Assembly (NCBI RefSeq): GCF_000428145.1
Contig: NZ_ATZJ01000005.1
Coordinates: 101,812-165,811, forward strand
Origin: Chitinilyticum litopenaei DSM 21440
Lineage (GTDB): Bacteria > Pseudomonadota > Gammaproteobacteria > Burkholderiales > Chitinibacteraceae
Length of the DNA stretch: 64,000 nt
Direction: 5' to 3'
This document shows positions 1 through 7,749 of the stretch, in pieces. Positions within the stretch are counted from its first letter, which is position 1; each line of letters opens with the position of its first letter. The notes beneath the pieces were generated by a model, which worked only from the letters and a program-made list of their open reading frames with translations, was not told the DNA's origin and ran no database searches. The translations under genes and the position numbers were made by a program.

Positions 1-976
1 CGCGCGCGGATTGCGCGTCCTGCGTGAGCCGCTGGCGATTCTGCCGCAAGTGCTGCAACTGGGCTTCCAGGCGCGCGACGACGGCATTGGCGTCATAGAG
101 ATGGCCCTGGGCGTGATGCACGGCGTCGCTGGCGTGAAAATGCGCCTCGCGCAGCGTTTCCAGCGCCGCCTCGTGGCCGCGCAAGTCCGCCAGCCGCGCG
201 TCCAGCGCCGTCTGCGCGGCATCGATGGCCAGCCTGGCGGCCTCGGCCTCGCGCGCGGCGTCGAGCTTTCTGAGCAGCGCCAGCAGGTTCTGCTTTTCGG
301 TAATGGCCTCGCGCAGGCTCTGGTAGCGCCCGGCGACCTCGGCCTGGGCGGCAAGCTTGTCGAGCTGGCGCTCCAGCTCTTGGCGGATGTCCTCGACGCG
401 CGCCAGATTGTCACGCGTGTCAGCCAGCCGCGATTCGGTTTCGCGGCGGCGTTCCTTGTACTTCGATACGCCGGCGGCCTCTTCGAGGAAGTGGCGCAGC
501 TCTTCGGGGCTGGATTCGATGATGCGGTTGATCATCCCCTGCCCGATGATCGCGTAGCCGCCCTTGCCCACGCCGGTGCCGAGAAAGAGATCGGTGATGT
601 CGCGGCGACGCACCGCCTGGTTGTTGATGTAGTAGCTGGATTCGCCCTGGCGCGTCAGCACGCGCTTGATGCTGATTTCCGCAAACTGGCCCCACTGGCT
701 TTGCAGTGCGCCGGCCGAATTGTCGAACACCAGCTCGACCGAGGCGCGGCTCACCGGTTTTCTGCTGGTCGAGCCGTTGAAGATCACGTCCTGCATCGAT
801 TCGCCGCGCAACTGCTTGGCGCTCGACTCGCCCAGTACCCAGCGCACGGCATCGATCACATTGGACTTGCCGCAGCCGTTCGGCCCGCACACGGCCACCA
901 GCTGCCCCGGCACGGCAATGCTCGTGGGGTCGACGAAGGACTTGAAACCGGCCAGCTTGATGTGGGAAAGGCGCAC
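1..976 (-). CDS. smc: Chromosome segregation ATPase SMC (N-terminal part, cut by window edge)
   Basis: Structural maintenance of chromosomes protein, the ATPase core of the SMC-ScpAB condensin that compacts and separates sister chromosomes. Reading begins at a GTG (974-976) giving MRLSHIKLAGFKSF, the usual SMC start. The Walker A motif GPNGCGKS lies at residues 31-38, followed by VIDAVRWVLGESSAKQLRG, both typical of SMC heads. The sequence then turns into charged, Ala/Arg/Glu-rich coiled coil from about residue 170 (EEAAGVSKYKERRRE). About 325 codons are present; a full SMC is about 1,160-1,180 residues, so the hinge, second coil and ABC signature/Walker B head half lie left of the window. 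No clear Shine-Dalgarno precedes the GTG. Confidence 0.96.
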   Translation of the reverse strand, partial: MRLSHIKLAGFKSFVDPTSIAVPGQLVAVCGPNGCGKSNVIDAVRWVLGESSAKQLRGESMQDVIFNGSTSRKPVSRASVELVFDNSAGALQSQWGQFAEISIKRVLTRQGESSYYINNQAVRRRDITDLFLGTGVGKGGYAIIGQGMINRIIESSPEELRHFLEEAAGVSKYKERRRETESRLADTRDNLARVEDIRQELERQLDKLAAQAEVAGRYQSLREAITEKQNLLALLRKLDAAREAEAARLAIDAAQTALDARLADLRGHEAALETLREAHFHASDAVHHAQGHLYDANAVVARLEAQLQHLRQNRQRLTQDAQSAR

Positions 977-1089
977 GGCGACTCGGGGAAAATGCGGTGC
1001 GCCGATTGTACCGGAGGCCCGGCCCGCCATGCACGAAAGCGGGCGGCCCGGGGTAGTGGCGTGCGGTGCGCCAGGGAAAAATCAAAATT

Positions 1090-1157
1090 CAACGCAGTGA
1101 TGCAAAGACGCGGAGAAAAACCAGCGCCTGTTTACTTTCCGCTGCGTCGCTGCATTG
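1090..1157. repeat. Family B inverted repeat (degenerate CACAGAG-type core)
   Basis: An imperfect inverted repeat with a left arm like AACGCAGTGATGCAAAGACG and a right arm like CGCTGCGTCGCTGCATTG. It resembles the cores at 23696-23792 and 32830-32897. It lies in the gap between smc and the SYLF gene. The outer terminal repeats seen in the best copies are not visible here. Confidence 0.5.
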
Positions 1158-1202
1158 ATTGTTTTTCGGTATTTGCTGTTGAAGTGAACAGCAGTAAGGC
1201 GC

Positions 1203-1763
1203 TTACTTCTCGATGCGCGTGAGCTTGTTGCCCTGCAGGCCCAGCCCCGCCATCAGGCCCTTCTGGCTGAAAATGAAGGCATAGATGTCGTCCTTCATCG
1301 TCGTCGTGGTTTTCTGCTTGGCCATCCCTTCGTCGACCAGCACCACGCTGGGGCCCACGCCGATCTCGAAGCCTTCCGCCGTGTCCAGCGCCGCCAGCGC
1401 GGCTTCGCTCATGAAATACATCGCATAGCCGTATTTCTGCACGCCAATCTGCAGGCCATAGGATGCGCCGGCATTGCTGTAATAACCGGCCACCTTGCCA
1501 TTGCGCCACAGCACACCCTCGCCATATTGCCCGCCAACACCGACACCGGCCTTCTTGATCGACGGGAATACCAGCACCGCCACGGCGTTTGCTTTCAGCG
1601 CCCTGGCGGCTGGCGCGGTGGCCTCCAGTTGCTGCAGGGCGGCTTTCGACGTGCGCTCCAGCTCGGCCTTGCTCGGGCCAAGCTCGCGGGCCTGGGCGCT
1701 GGCCAGCAGAACGGCCGGCATGAGCGCGGCCAGCAACAGGGTTTTCAGGGACAGGACGGACAT
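1203..1763 (-). CDS. Secreted SYLF-domain (YSC84-like) lipid-binding protein
   Basis: Protein of 186 residues. The start was placed at 1763 because GAGGAG lies a few bases upstream and a clear signal peptide follows (MSVLSLKTLLLAALMPAVLL, cleavage near ASAQA-RE). The mature part has SYLF/YSC84 features: KANAVAVLVFPSIKKAGVG, then GYYSNAGASYGLQIG and a C-terminal IFSQKGLMAGLGLQGNKLT. The domain is known to bind phosphoinositide-type lipids in eukaryotes. In bacteria it is mostly an uncharacterised envelope protein, so function is family-level only. The gene appears monocistronic. Confidence 0.85.
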   Translation of the reverse strand: MSVLSLKTLLLAALMPAVLLASAQARELGPSKAELERTSKAALQQLEATAPAARALKANAVAVLVFPSIKKAGVGVGGQYGEGVLWRNGKVAGYYSNAGASYGLQIGVQKYGYAMYFMSEAALAALDTAEGFEIGVGPSVVLVDEGMAKQKTTTTMKDDIYAFIFSQKGLMAGLGLQGNKLTRIEK

Positions 1764-1883
1764 GGCGACTCCTCGGGAGGCAATAATTGAAAGACAAGCG
1801 CCTGAGTTATAGCCTGCGCGCGGCATTCCGTATCCGTCAAGCGGGCAGTAGCCAGCCGAAACGCGCGGCATCCCTGCCCCTGC

Positions 1884-2372
1884 CTACTCCTCAAGCAGGC
1901 TGCGCAGCATCCAGGCGGTCTTTTCGTGGACTTCCAGCCTTTGCGTGACGATGTCGGCCGTGGGCTGGTCGTTGGCCGCCTCGACCAGCGGATACAGGCT
2001 GCGAGCGGTGCGGGCCGTGGCTTCCTGCGCGGCGACCAGATGGCGCACCATGTCGGTGGCGCGCGGCACCCCCTCCACTTCCTTGATCGAGGCCAGCTTG
2101 ACGAACTCCTTGTACGTTCCGGGGGCCGGCTCGCCCAGCGCGCGGATGCGCTCGGCGATCACATCGAGCGCAGTCCACTGCTCGGTGTACTGCGCCATGA
2201 ACATGGTGTGCAGACTGTTGAACTGCGGGCCGGTGACGTTCCAGTGGAAGTTGTGCGTCATCAGGTAGAGGGTGTAGCTGTCGGCGAGCAGCCGGGACAG
2301 GCCGGCGGCAATCGCCTTGCGGTCCTGCTCGGTAATGCCGATGTCGATTTGCGGTGCCTTGCTTTTAGCCAT
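1884..2372 (-). CDS. dps: Dps-family DNA-protecting ferritin
   Basis: Dps dodecamers oxidise and store iron, using peroxide, and protect DNA in stationary phase. The 162-residue length is normal for the family. The start at 2372 follows AGGAGATCGCACC, a good ribosome binding site. The ferroxidase signature is intact: HWNVTG at residues 43-48 and DVIAERIRALG at 70-80, supplying His43, Asp70 and Glu74. Only about 28 bp separate the start codon from the end of a 240-bp MITE (2401-2640). The native promoter therefore either lies inside the MITE or beyond it, near the FNR-type promoter at 2755-2802. Confidence 0.95.
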   Translation of the reverse strand: MAKSKAPQIDIGITEQDRKAIAAGLSRLLADSYTLYLMTHNFHWNVTGPQFNSLHTMFMAQYTEQWTALDVIAERIRALGEPAPGTYKEFVKLASIKEVEGVPRATDMVRHLVAAQEATARTARSLYPLVEAANDQPTADIVTQRLEVHEKTAWMLRSLLEE

Positions 2373-2400
2373 GGTGCGATCTCCTGTGTGGGTCAAGCTA

Positions 2401-2640
2401 GGTTCTGTTGACGTTTTGTTTGCGCTGCCCGTTTTAGTCATTCTATGCGAGGGCTTTGCAACGCAGGGTCAGGCCAAAAACAGCCAAACCGGCTTTTTGA
2501 TAACACATCCGGCTGGGCGCTTTTTGCGCCGACTCTGCGTTGTTGCTTCGCTGACATAAGCCGTTATGCGGCGCTCACAACGCCTTGATTCGGCGCAAAA
2601 ATCGCTCCAGCGGGAACGCAAACAAAACGTCAACAGAACC
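2401..2640. mobile_element. 240-bp MITE with 24-bp perfect terminal inverted repeats
   Basis: Positions 2401-2424 and 2617-2640 are exact inverted repeats beginning GGTTCTGTTGACGTTTTG. The element is flanked on both sides by TA within a CTAG-like context (CTA to the left, TAGG to the right), consistent with a TA target duplication as made by IS5/IS427-type or Tc1-like transposases. It has no coding capacity. A partial relative of its right end is visible at 14493-14550. It sits immediately upstream of the dps ribosome binding site. Confidence 0.85.
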
Positions 2641-2648
2641 TAGGACGC

Positions 2649-2699
2649 TCACTGCCAGCCCAGCAGGCAGTCGAGCAATTCGTTGAGCATGGGTAGCAT
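2649..2699 (-). CDS. Candidate 16-residue small protein or leader peptide
   Basis: A 17-codon ORF encodes MLPMLNELLDCLLGWQ and stops with TGA. It is preceded by a well placed GGAG (GGAGAAAACC before the ATG) and lies about 55 nt downstream of the predicted start of the FNR-type promoter at 2755-2802. The peptide is Leu-rich and amphipathic. It could be a real small protein, a leader peptide, or the stub of a gene truncated by the MITE that follows 9 bp later. I do not recognise it. Confidence 0.3.
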   Translation of the reverse strand: MLPMLNELLDCLLGWQ

Positions 2700-2754
2700 G
2701 GTTTTCTCCGGTCATGGGCTGATGGGCTGCACACTTGGCGCATGACCAAAGTTA

Positions 2755-2802
2755 AATCCAATGATAAATTGATTTCAAATAGTTATTATTGATGATCATC
2801 AA
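2755..2802 (-). promoter_or_regulatory. Predicted class II FNR/ANR-dependent promoter
   Basis: Positions 2789-2802 read TTGATGATCATCAA, an exact match to the FNR/ANR consensus TTGAT-N4-ATCAA. Reading leftwards on the minus strand, a -10-like TATCAT occupies 2766-2761, predicting a start near 2755. The box would then be centred near -41, the canonical class II activation position. The surrounding stretch is strikingly AT-rich for this genome. No comparable -10 is placed for the plus-strand gene. Downstream lie the 16-residue ORF, the MITE and dps. Confidence 0.6.
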
Positions 2803-2889
2803 GCAGACGGGCTATGACCATTCGCCTGCCCTGCAACAACCGGGCAGGACAGGCTTTCTCGGGCGCGCCGGCAAGTGCATGATGCCGCG

Positions 2890-4233
2890 ATGACCCGCCA
2901 GCCCGCCCGCCGCATTGCGCTGATCCTTACCGAATTTCCGCCCGCCTTTGGCGGCATGCAGACCCACGCCGTCGCGCTGGCGCAAAGCCTCCTGCACGAA
3001 GGCTGCACGCTGGCCGTCTACACCTACCGGCAGGACCAGCCCGGGCTGGCCGCCGCTGCCGCCGCCTTCGATGCGCAGTGCGGCTATCCGGTGCACCGCG
3101 TGCTCAGCCGCATCGGGCACTGGCACAACCACCGGCTGCTGTGCCGCCTGCTGCGCGATTTCAGCCCGGAGCTGATCTATGCCTCGAATGTGTATTACGG
3201 CCAGCTTGCCGATGCGCTGGGCCTGCCGGTTGTCTGCCGCTCGGTCGGCAACGACGTGCAACGTCCCTGGATCAGCTACCCGTGGCGGGCGGGCAGCACC
3301 CTGCTCAGTCACCCGCTGCTGGAGGGGCCGCTGCACCGGCTCTACCGCCGTTGTCAGGCGCCGGAATGGCTGGAGGCGCTGCTGCGGCACAGCCGCCAGC
3401 GCCTGATGCAGACCTGCGCCCGCGCCAACCGGCTGATCCTGGCCAATAGCGACTACACGCGCGGCCTGCTGCAGGCGCAGGGGGTGGCCGAACACGCCAT
3501 CCGCACGCTGCCCGGCGGCGTTGATCACGCACGTTTTGCCCGGGCCGAAGCCACAGCGGCAGCCCTGCGCGCGCGACTGGGCCTGCCGGCCGACGCCTAC
3601 CTGCTGCTGACCGCCTGCCGGCTGGTGGCCAAGAAGGGCATCGATTTCCTGCTGCAGGCGCTGCCGGCCCTGCGCCGCATCGAGCCGCGCCTGCACCTGC
3701 TGGTGGTCGGCGACGGGCGCGAGCGGCGGCGCTGCGAGGCACTGGTGGCCACGCTGGATCTGCAGGCGGCCGTGCGTTTTGCCGGGCGCGTGCCCCAGGA
3801 GGAAATCCAGCACTATTTCGCCGCCAGCGACTGCTTCATTCTGGCCAGCCGCATCAGCATCAACCGCATCAGCGGCCTGGCCGACGCCGAAACCATGGGC
3901 CGCGTGCTGTGCGAAGCCAATGCCGCCGGCCTGCCCGTGCTCGCCAGCCGCAGCGGCGGCATCCCGAGCGTGATCCGCCACGATGACAATGGCCTGCTCT
4001 TTGCCAGCGACGATGCCGCCGACCTGCTCGCCCAGTTCAGCCGCCTGCATGGCGATGCGGACTTGCGCGCGCGCCTGGTCGCCCGCGGCCGGCAACGCTC
4101 GCGCGAGGAATTCGACTGGCCGGTCATCCTGGCCGCGCATCATCGCGCCTTCGCCGAAGTGCTGGCTTCCCGCGCCACTGCTGCCAAGCCGGAACTCACC
4201 CTGAATGCCACACCCCAGGGTATACAGCCATAG
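2890..4233 (+). CDS. GT4-family glycosyltransferase
   Basis: A 447-residue GT-B fold glycosyltransferase of the GT4 (group 1) type, retaining, which would transfer a sugar from a nucleotide donor to an unknown acceptor. The N-terminal acceptor domain starts ALILTEFPPAFGGMQTHAVA-like (IALILTEFPPAFGGMQ). The C-terminal donor domain shows LLTACRLVAKKGIDFLLQAL, VVGDGRERRRCEAL, and the EX7E-type loop DAETMGRVLCEANAAGLPVL followed by SRSGGIPSVI. Start 2890 (MTRQPARR) is preferred over the ATG at 2875. The gene is isolated from other glycan genes. Its last codons and TAG stop lie within a family A palindrome (4218-4265), so the repeat has probably replaced the original C-terminus. Confidence 0.85.
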   Translation: MTRQPARRIALILTEFPPAFGGMQTHAVALAQSLLHEGCTLAVYTYRQDQPGLAAAAAAFDAQCGYPVHRVLSRIGHWHNHRLLCRLLRDFSPELIYASNVYYGQLADALGLPVVCRSVGNDVQRPWISYPWRAGSTLLSHPLLEGPLHRLYRRCQAPEWLEALLRHSRQRLMQTCARANRLILANSDYTRGLLQAQGVAEHAIRTLPGGVDHARFARAEATAAALRARLGLPADAYLLLTACRLVAKKGIDFLLQALPALRRIEPRLHLLVVGDGRERRRCEALVATLDLQAAVRFAGRVPQEEIQHYFAASDCFILASRISINRISGLADAETMGRVLCEANAAGLPVLASRSGGIPSVIRHDDNGLLFASDDAADLLAQFSRLHGDADLRARLVARGRQRSREEFDWPVILAAHHRAFAEVLASRATAAKPELTLNATPQGIQP

Positions 4234-4265
4234 CCATTTCCTGAAAAAGGCCACACGCCAATACA
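4218..4265. repeat. Family A palindrome, copy 1 (degenerate right arm)
   Basis: Left arm GGGTATACAGCCATAGCC, AT-rich centre, right arm GGCCACACGCCAATACA. It aligns almost base for base with copy 11 at 50371-50419 across the left arm and centre. It overlaps the stop codon of the glycosyltransferase gene. Confidence 0.6.
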
Positions 4266-4393
4266 CACCAGCGTATCAGGAATGAATGGCGAAATTGGCA
4301 ACACCCCGTCAGCCCAAAGACAGCCCAGCCCTTCCGGCCCGGCCTGCGACTGGCTATGCTGCGACCACCCTGCCCCGACAACGGAGACCCCCC

Positions 4394-4948
4394 ATGGCCC
4401 TGGCCCACGTTTACCTTGCCCCCGGTTTTGAAGAAGTCGAACTGATCACGATTGTCGACGTGCTGCGCCGCGGCGGTGTCGATACCCGTCTCGTTGCGCT
4501 CGACGAAGCCGAGGCGCACACCGGCGCGCACGGCATCACCGTGGCCGCCGACCTGCCCTTCAGCACGGCCGCGAACGCCGCACCGGACCTGATCGTGCTG
4601 CCCGGCGGCGGCCCCGGCACGCAGGCGCTGCTGGTCAGCGTGGCGCTGCACGAACGCCTGCGCGCCCAGCACGCGGCCGGCCGCCGCGTCGCCGCCATCT
4701 GCGCCGCCCCGATGGTGCTCGCGCAAGCCGGCCTGCTGAACGGGATCGACGCCTGCTGCTATCCCGGCTGCGAAGGCGCTCTCGTTGACGGCGGCGCCAC
4801 CGTCAGCGCCTACAACGTCGTCGAAGCCGGCGCCATCACCACCTCGCGCGGCCCGGCCACGGCGGCGAGCTTTGCGCTGACGCTCTTGCAGCAGCTCACC
4901 GACGCCGCCACCGCGCAGCAGGTCGGCCGGGCGATGCTCTATCTGTGA
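4394..4948 (+). CDS. DJ-1/PfpI family protein (YajL-like)
   Basis: A 184-residue DJ-1/PfpI superfamily protein, close in length to E. coli YajL and human DJ-1. Family members act in oxidative or glyoxal stress and covalent chaperone roles. The conserved Glu of the EEVE motif (residue 16) and the nucleophilic-elbow Cys103 (AAICAAP) are present, as is the LPGGGPG loop. Start 4394 is chosen because it follows CGGAGACC and matches the family N-terminus (AHVYLAPGFEEVE). It stands alone between an unrelated glycosyltransferase and a small unknown gene. Confidence 0.9.
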   Translation: MALAHVYLAPGFEEVELITIVDVLRRGGVDTRLVALDEAEAHTGAHGITVAADLPFSTAANAAPDLIVLPGGGPGTQALLVSVALHERLRAQHAAGRRVAAICAAPMVLAQAGLLNGIDACCYPGCEGALVDGGATVSAYNVVEAGAITTSRGPATAASFALTLLQQLTDAATAQQVGRAMLYL

Positions 4949-5102
4949 GGCAAACCATAATAGGAAGATACTCCCCTCAATACTCAGCACCGCTTCGTCA
5001 ACAACAACAGCGAGGCAGTGCATTTTCTGTGATCTCTGCATTAGGCAATTAAGGCACCCAGGTTAGGCGAACAGTATCTCCACCCAGTTCCGGCGAGAGG
5101 CG

Positions 5103-5513
5103 ATGACATCTTCAGAAAACACTTTATTCACACTGGCGGAGTTGTTCCACCGCTTGCAAGGCATAGTCATTCTGCAACAGGAGACTGTGTCAGATGCGCA
5201 TGCGTGGCTGATCTTCCGCGTTGAACAATTCGAATCCCTGGCCGCGATCACCTACTGCGCAGACGGGGCTAATCTGCCGTTGGATATGTGGTCGGCAGCA
5301 CCACCAAGGCCCTTTGTTGAACAGGGCAACCCTGCTCACCTATTGTTTCGACTCAACGCCGTAGCTACAGATGATGAGGGCGCCAGCTGCCTACCAAAGT
5401 TGCAGTTGTTTGGCTGCTTCATGGTCTGGTATCTGCACGGGATGAAACGGATGACAGCCGTGGAGGCAAATACCCTGCTCGCAGAATGGAATGGGAGGCT
5501 AGTTGCTGACTGA
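5103..5513 (+). CDS. Hypothetical protein, lower-GC gene
   Basis: A 136-residue ORF that I do not recognise. It has no signal peptide and no obvious membrane segment. It is moderately hydrophobic with one Trp-rich stretch (FGCFMVWYLHGMKR) near residue 110. Its base composition is visibly lower in GC than its neighbours, and codon choice is less G/C-biased at third positions, suggesting acquired DNA. There is a possible GCGAGAGGCG ribosome binding region just before the ATG. It may be a real accessory gene. Confidence 0.55.
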   Translation: MTSSENTLFTLAELFHRLQGIVILQQETVSDAHAWLIFRVEQFESLAAITYCADGANLPLDMWSAAPPRPFVEQGNPAHLLFRLNAVATDDEGASCLPKLQLFGCFMVWYLHGMKRMTAVEANTLLAEWNGRLVAD

Positions 5514-5641
5514 TTCGCTGAAATTCACAGGAAAGAGGCAAAGCATCTTTGCGCTTTCCGCCACGTAAAGGTGCTGCGCGGCACCGCAAGACTGAGCCAC
5601 AAAGCGCCATAACACAGGCACGTCAGATACATTCGCACAAA

Positions 5642-5980
5642 TCACCCATCCACCACCGGCAGCGGCGGCAGGCCGTGGCGGGCGCGGGCGCGGTTGCAGG
5701 CGCTGGCGAAATTGCCGATTTCGGCCAGCGGCGCGAATTCGCGGCACGGCGAGGGGCGCTCGCTGTAGATGCCGCACCAGACCTTCTCGCCGATGGTGCC
5801 GCACAGTGCCAGGCAGCGCGGGCTGGCGTAGTCAGTGCCTTTCAGCCGCGCGTGGTCATGGCCCTCGCGGTCGGCCAGGCCGTCGGGCACGCGCCCGCCC
5901 TCGCTGTCCAGCTCGGAGGCGTGAAAGGTGACGCGAAACGCGGCGCAACAGGCGCCGCAGCTCAGGCAGGGATTGTCCAT
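5642..5980 (-). CDS. YkgJ-family cysteine-cluster protein
   Basis: A 112-residue protein of the YkgJ/UPF0153 zinc- or iron-chelating family. The N-terminal cluster is CLSCGACC at residues 5-12, and further cysteines follow in SPRCLALCGTIGEKVWCGIY and SPCREFAPL, the expected family layout. Start 5980 (MDNPCLSCG) is chosen because the family starts just before the cluster. The longer frame would run into a repeat element (6007-6178) lying 26 bp upstream. Function of the family is unknown; a second member is at 32937-33290. Confidence 0.85.
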   Translation of the reverse strand: MDNPCLSCGACCAAFRVTFHASELDSEGGRVPDGLADREGHDHARLKGTDYASPRCLALCGTIGEKVWCGIYSERPSPCREFAPLAEIGNFASACNRARARHGLPPLPVVDG

Positions 5981-6006
5981 GCGGTTCTCGAAGTGGGATG
6001 GCAGTT

Positions 6007-6178
6007 CCTGATTAGCAAGACTTCTCAGCAAAACCCAAATCAACCACAGAGACACAGAGTACACAGAGAAAAACCGGAGCACGTCCAGGCAATTCTCAGG
6101 GTTTTGCTTCCTCTGTGCCCTCTGTGTCTCTGTGGTTCAATAGGTTTTGTGGTTTGCTGAGAAGGGTTTCTAATCAGG
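6007..6178. repeat. Modular repeat element, family B core (copy B1)
   Basis: A 172-bp element with outer terminal inverted repeats: left CCTGATTAGCAAGACTTCTC then AGCAAAACC, right the inverse of CCTGATTAGAAACCCTTCTC then AGCAAACC. The core is a long inverted repeat with ACCACAGAGACACAGAG and CTCTGTGTCTCTGTGGT arms. It is nearly identical in size and sequence to the copy at 34263-34434. It has no coding capacity. It sits directly upstream of the YkgJ gene and about 100 bp before the DUF2863 gene. Confidence 0.85.
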
Positions 6179-6283
6179 TGGCGGTTTGCGCGTGGCTTTT
6201 ACCGCTTTCCTTGCGTCTTGCCAAGCCAGCGCGATAAGCGGGTGCTAAAATCGGAACCCGGATCATCTCTGACGCTCACTGCC

Positions 6284-7462
6284 ATGCTGAAACGCCCCCG
6301 CACACCCCGCCGCTCCCGCCGCACCGCCGATGTGGACGAACTGCTGCGCCTTGCCGCCGGACTGGCTGCGTCCTGCACGCGCGCCGAGGACGAATTCTGG
6401 CAGGAAGCACTGGCCGAGGTGGTGGGCAATCTGCTGGCCGACGGCGAGGAAGACACCCTCAATGCCGCGCTCGACGGTCTGGCGCAAGCCGACGGCGAGG
6501 CCTGGAACGAGCTGGCCAACGAGATCGAAACGGCCTGCGAATCAACCCAGCTCAGCGTCGACGGTCAGCCCTGGCAGGTGGTGCTGGTGGCCGCGCCCTT
6601 GCTGAGCTGGTCGCGCTATGCGATTCCCAGCGGCGCGCTGGGCGCCTCGCTGCTGCAAACACTGCGCGTACAGCTGGGCGCGCATGTGCTGGCGCACAAC
6701 GTGAAGTTCGCGATGATCGATTACCTGTTCAGCCCGGATCAGCTCCCGCAGGGCTTTTCACCCACTTACCAGCTGCTGCAGGAGCTGGCGCCGCTGGCGC
6801 CGCAGAACGGCACGCTGTCGCTGGCCGGGCTGGCGCTGCCGGAAACCACGCCCTTTCTGTCGGACGTGCGCTATGTGCTGCTGGCCGTGGCCGCGCCGCT
6901 GGGGAGCCCGCTGTTCCGCTGGCAGGAAGAAGACGGCGAGCGCCGCGAGGCCGAGCAGCAATGGCAGAAACAGGGCGCCAGCGCGCTGACGCCGGTGTTT
7001 GCCGGCTGCGCGATGGAGGCCCTGCTGCCGCAGGCGTATTTCGCCGCCTGGCGTTCGGCCGACCGCGCTGCGCGCGCCTATTCGGTGCGCGCCACCGTGG
7101 CCTTCCTGCAGCTGACGCTGAACCTGGAAGCCCGGCAGATCAGCGCGGCCATCGCCGCCTGCCACAAGCACAAGCTGGAGGAATACCGCATCGGCTTCAT
7201 GCTGGATCGCGGCAATGAAGTCGTGCATGGCGTGGTCTGGCCGCTGCTGGACGGCGAGGACGAGCATACCGACTGTCTGGCCGATATCGAGACGGTGCTG
7301 CGCGAATGCGGCGTCAGTGACATCACCGTGCACGACCACACCTTCCCCACCGATTATTGCGACGACTGCGGCAGCCCCTTTTTCCCGAATGCCGATGGCG
7401 AATTGCTGCACACCGAGCCACCGCCGGAAGCGCAGGAGCAGCCGCAGCAGCACCTGCACTGA
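6284..7462 (+). CDS. DUF2863 family protein
   Basis: A 392-residue protein matching the DUF2863 family, which is largely restricted to Betaproteobacteria and has no assigned function. It opens with a basic stretch (LKRPRTPRRSRRTADVDELL) then an acidic helical segment. The mid part contains LLSWSRYAIPSGALG, and the C-terminus has a possible metal-binding pair, DYCDDCGSPFFPN at about 365-377. Start 6284 is preferred as it gives the basic N-terminus typical of the family. It is soluble by composition. Confidence 0.8.
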   Translation: MLKRPRTPRRSRRTADVDELLRLAAGLAASCTRAEDEFWQEALAEVVGNLLADGEEDTLNAALDGLAQADGEAWNELANEIETACESTQLSVDGQPWQVVLVAAPLLSWSRYAIPSGALGASLLQTLRVQLGAHVLAHNVKFAMIDYLFSPDQLPQGFSPTYQLLQELAPLAPQNGTLSLAGLALPETTPFLSDVRYVLLAVAAPLGSPLFRWQEEDGERREAEQQWQKQGASALTPVFAGCAMEALLPQAYFAAWRSADRAARAYSVRATVAFLQLTLNLEARQISAAIAACHKHKLEEYRIGFMLDRGNEVVHGVVWPLLDGEDEHTDCLADIETVLRECGVSDITVHDHTFPTDYCDDCGSPFFPNADGELLHTEPPPEAQEQPQQHLH

Positions 7463-7494
7463 GCAGCACAGACCTGCCATCGAAATTTCACCAA

Positions 7495-7543
7495 GGGTAT
7501 TGCCCTGCAGCCCAATTGATAAAAGGGCTGCAGGCATATACCT
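7495..7543. repeat. Family A palindrome, copy 2
   Basis: Arms GGGTATTGCCCTGCAGCCC and GGGCTGCAGGCATATACC around a short AT-rich loop. It lies in the convergent gap between the DUF2863 gene and the chemoreceptor, where it could form a strong hairpin in either transcript. The rest of the 287-bp gap shows no feature I can name. Confidence 0.8.
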
Positions 7544-7749
7544 CTTTCACTCTGGTAAAGCAGCGCTTACCTGCCTCTTTCGCTGGCAAGGTCATGGCTG
7601 GAATACCTGCCTGCAGATGCAGTCTTGCCAGGCTTTCAGCCCCCGGCTTGGAAAAGCGCAGCGCCTTCCGGAGCTTGCGCTGCCTCGGATACCGCTGGCG
7701 CTTATCCGGCCGGTGATGGATGCGGCGCCTGGGTTCTGCAGCCAGCGAC

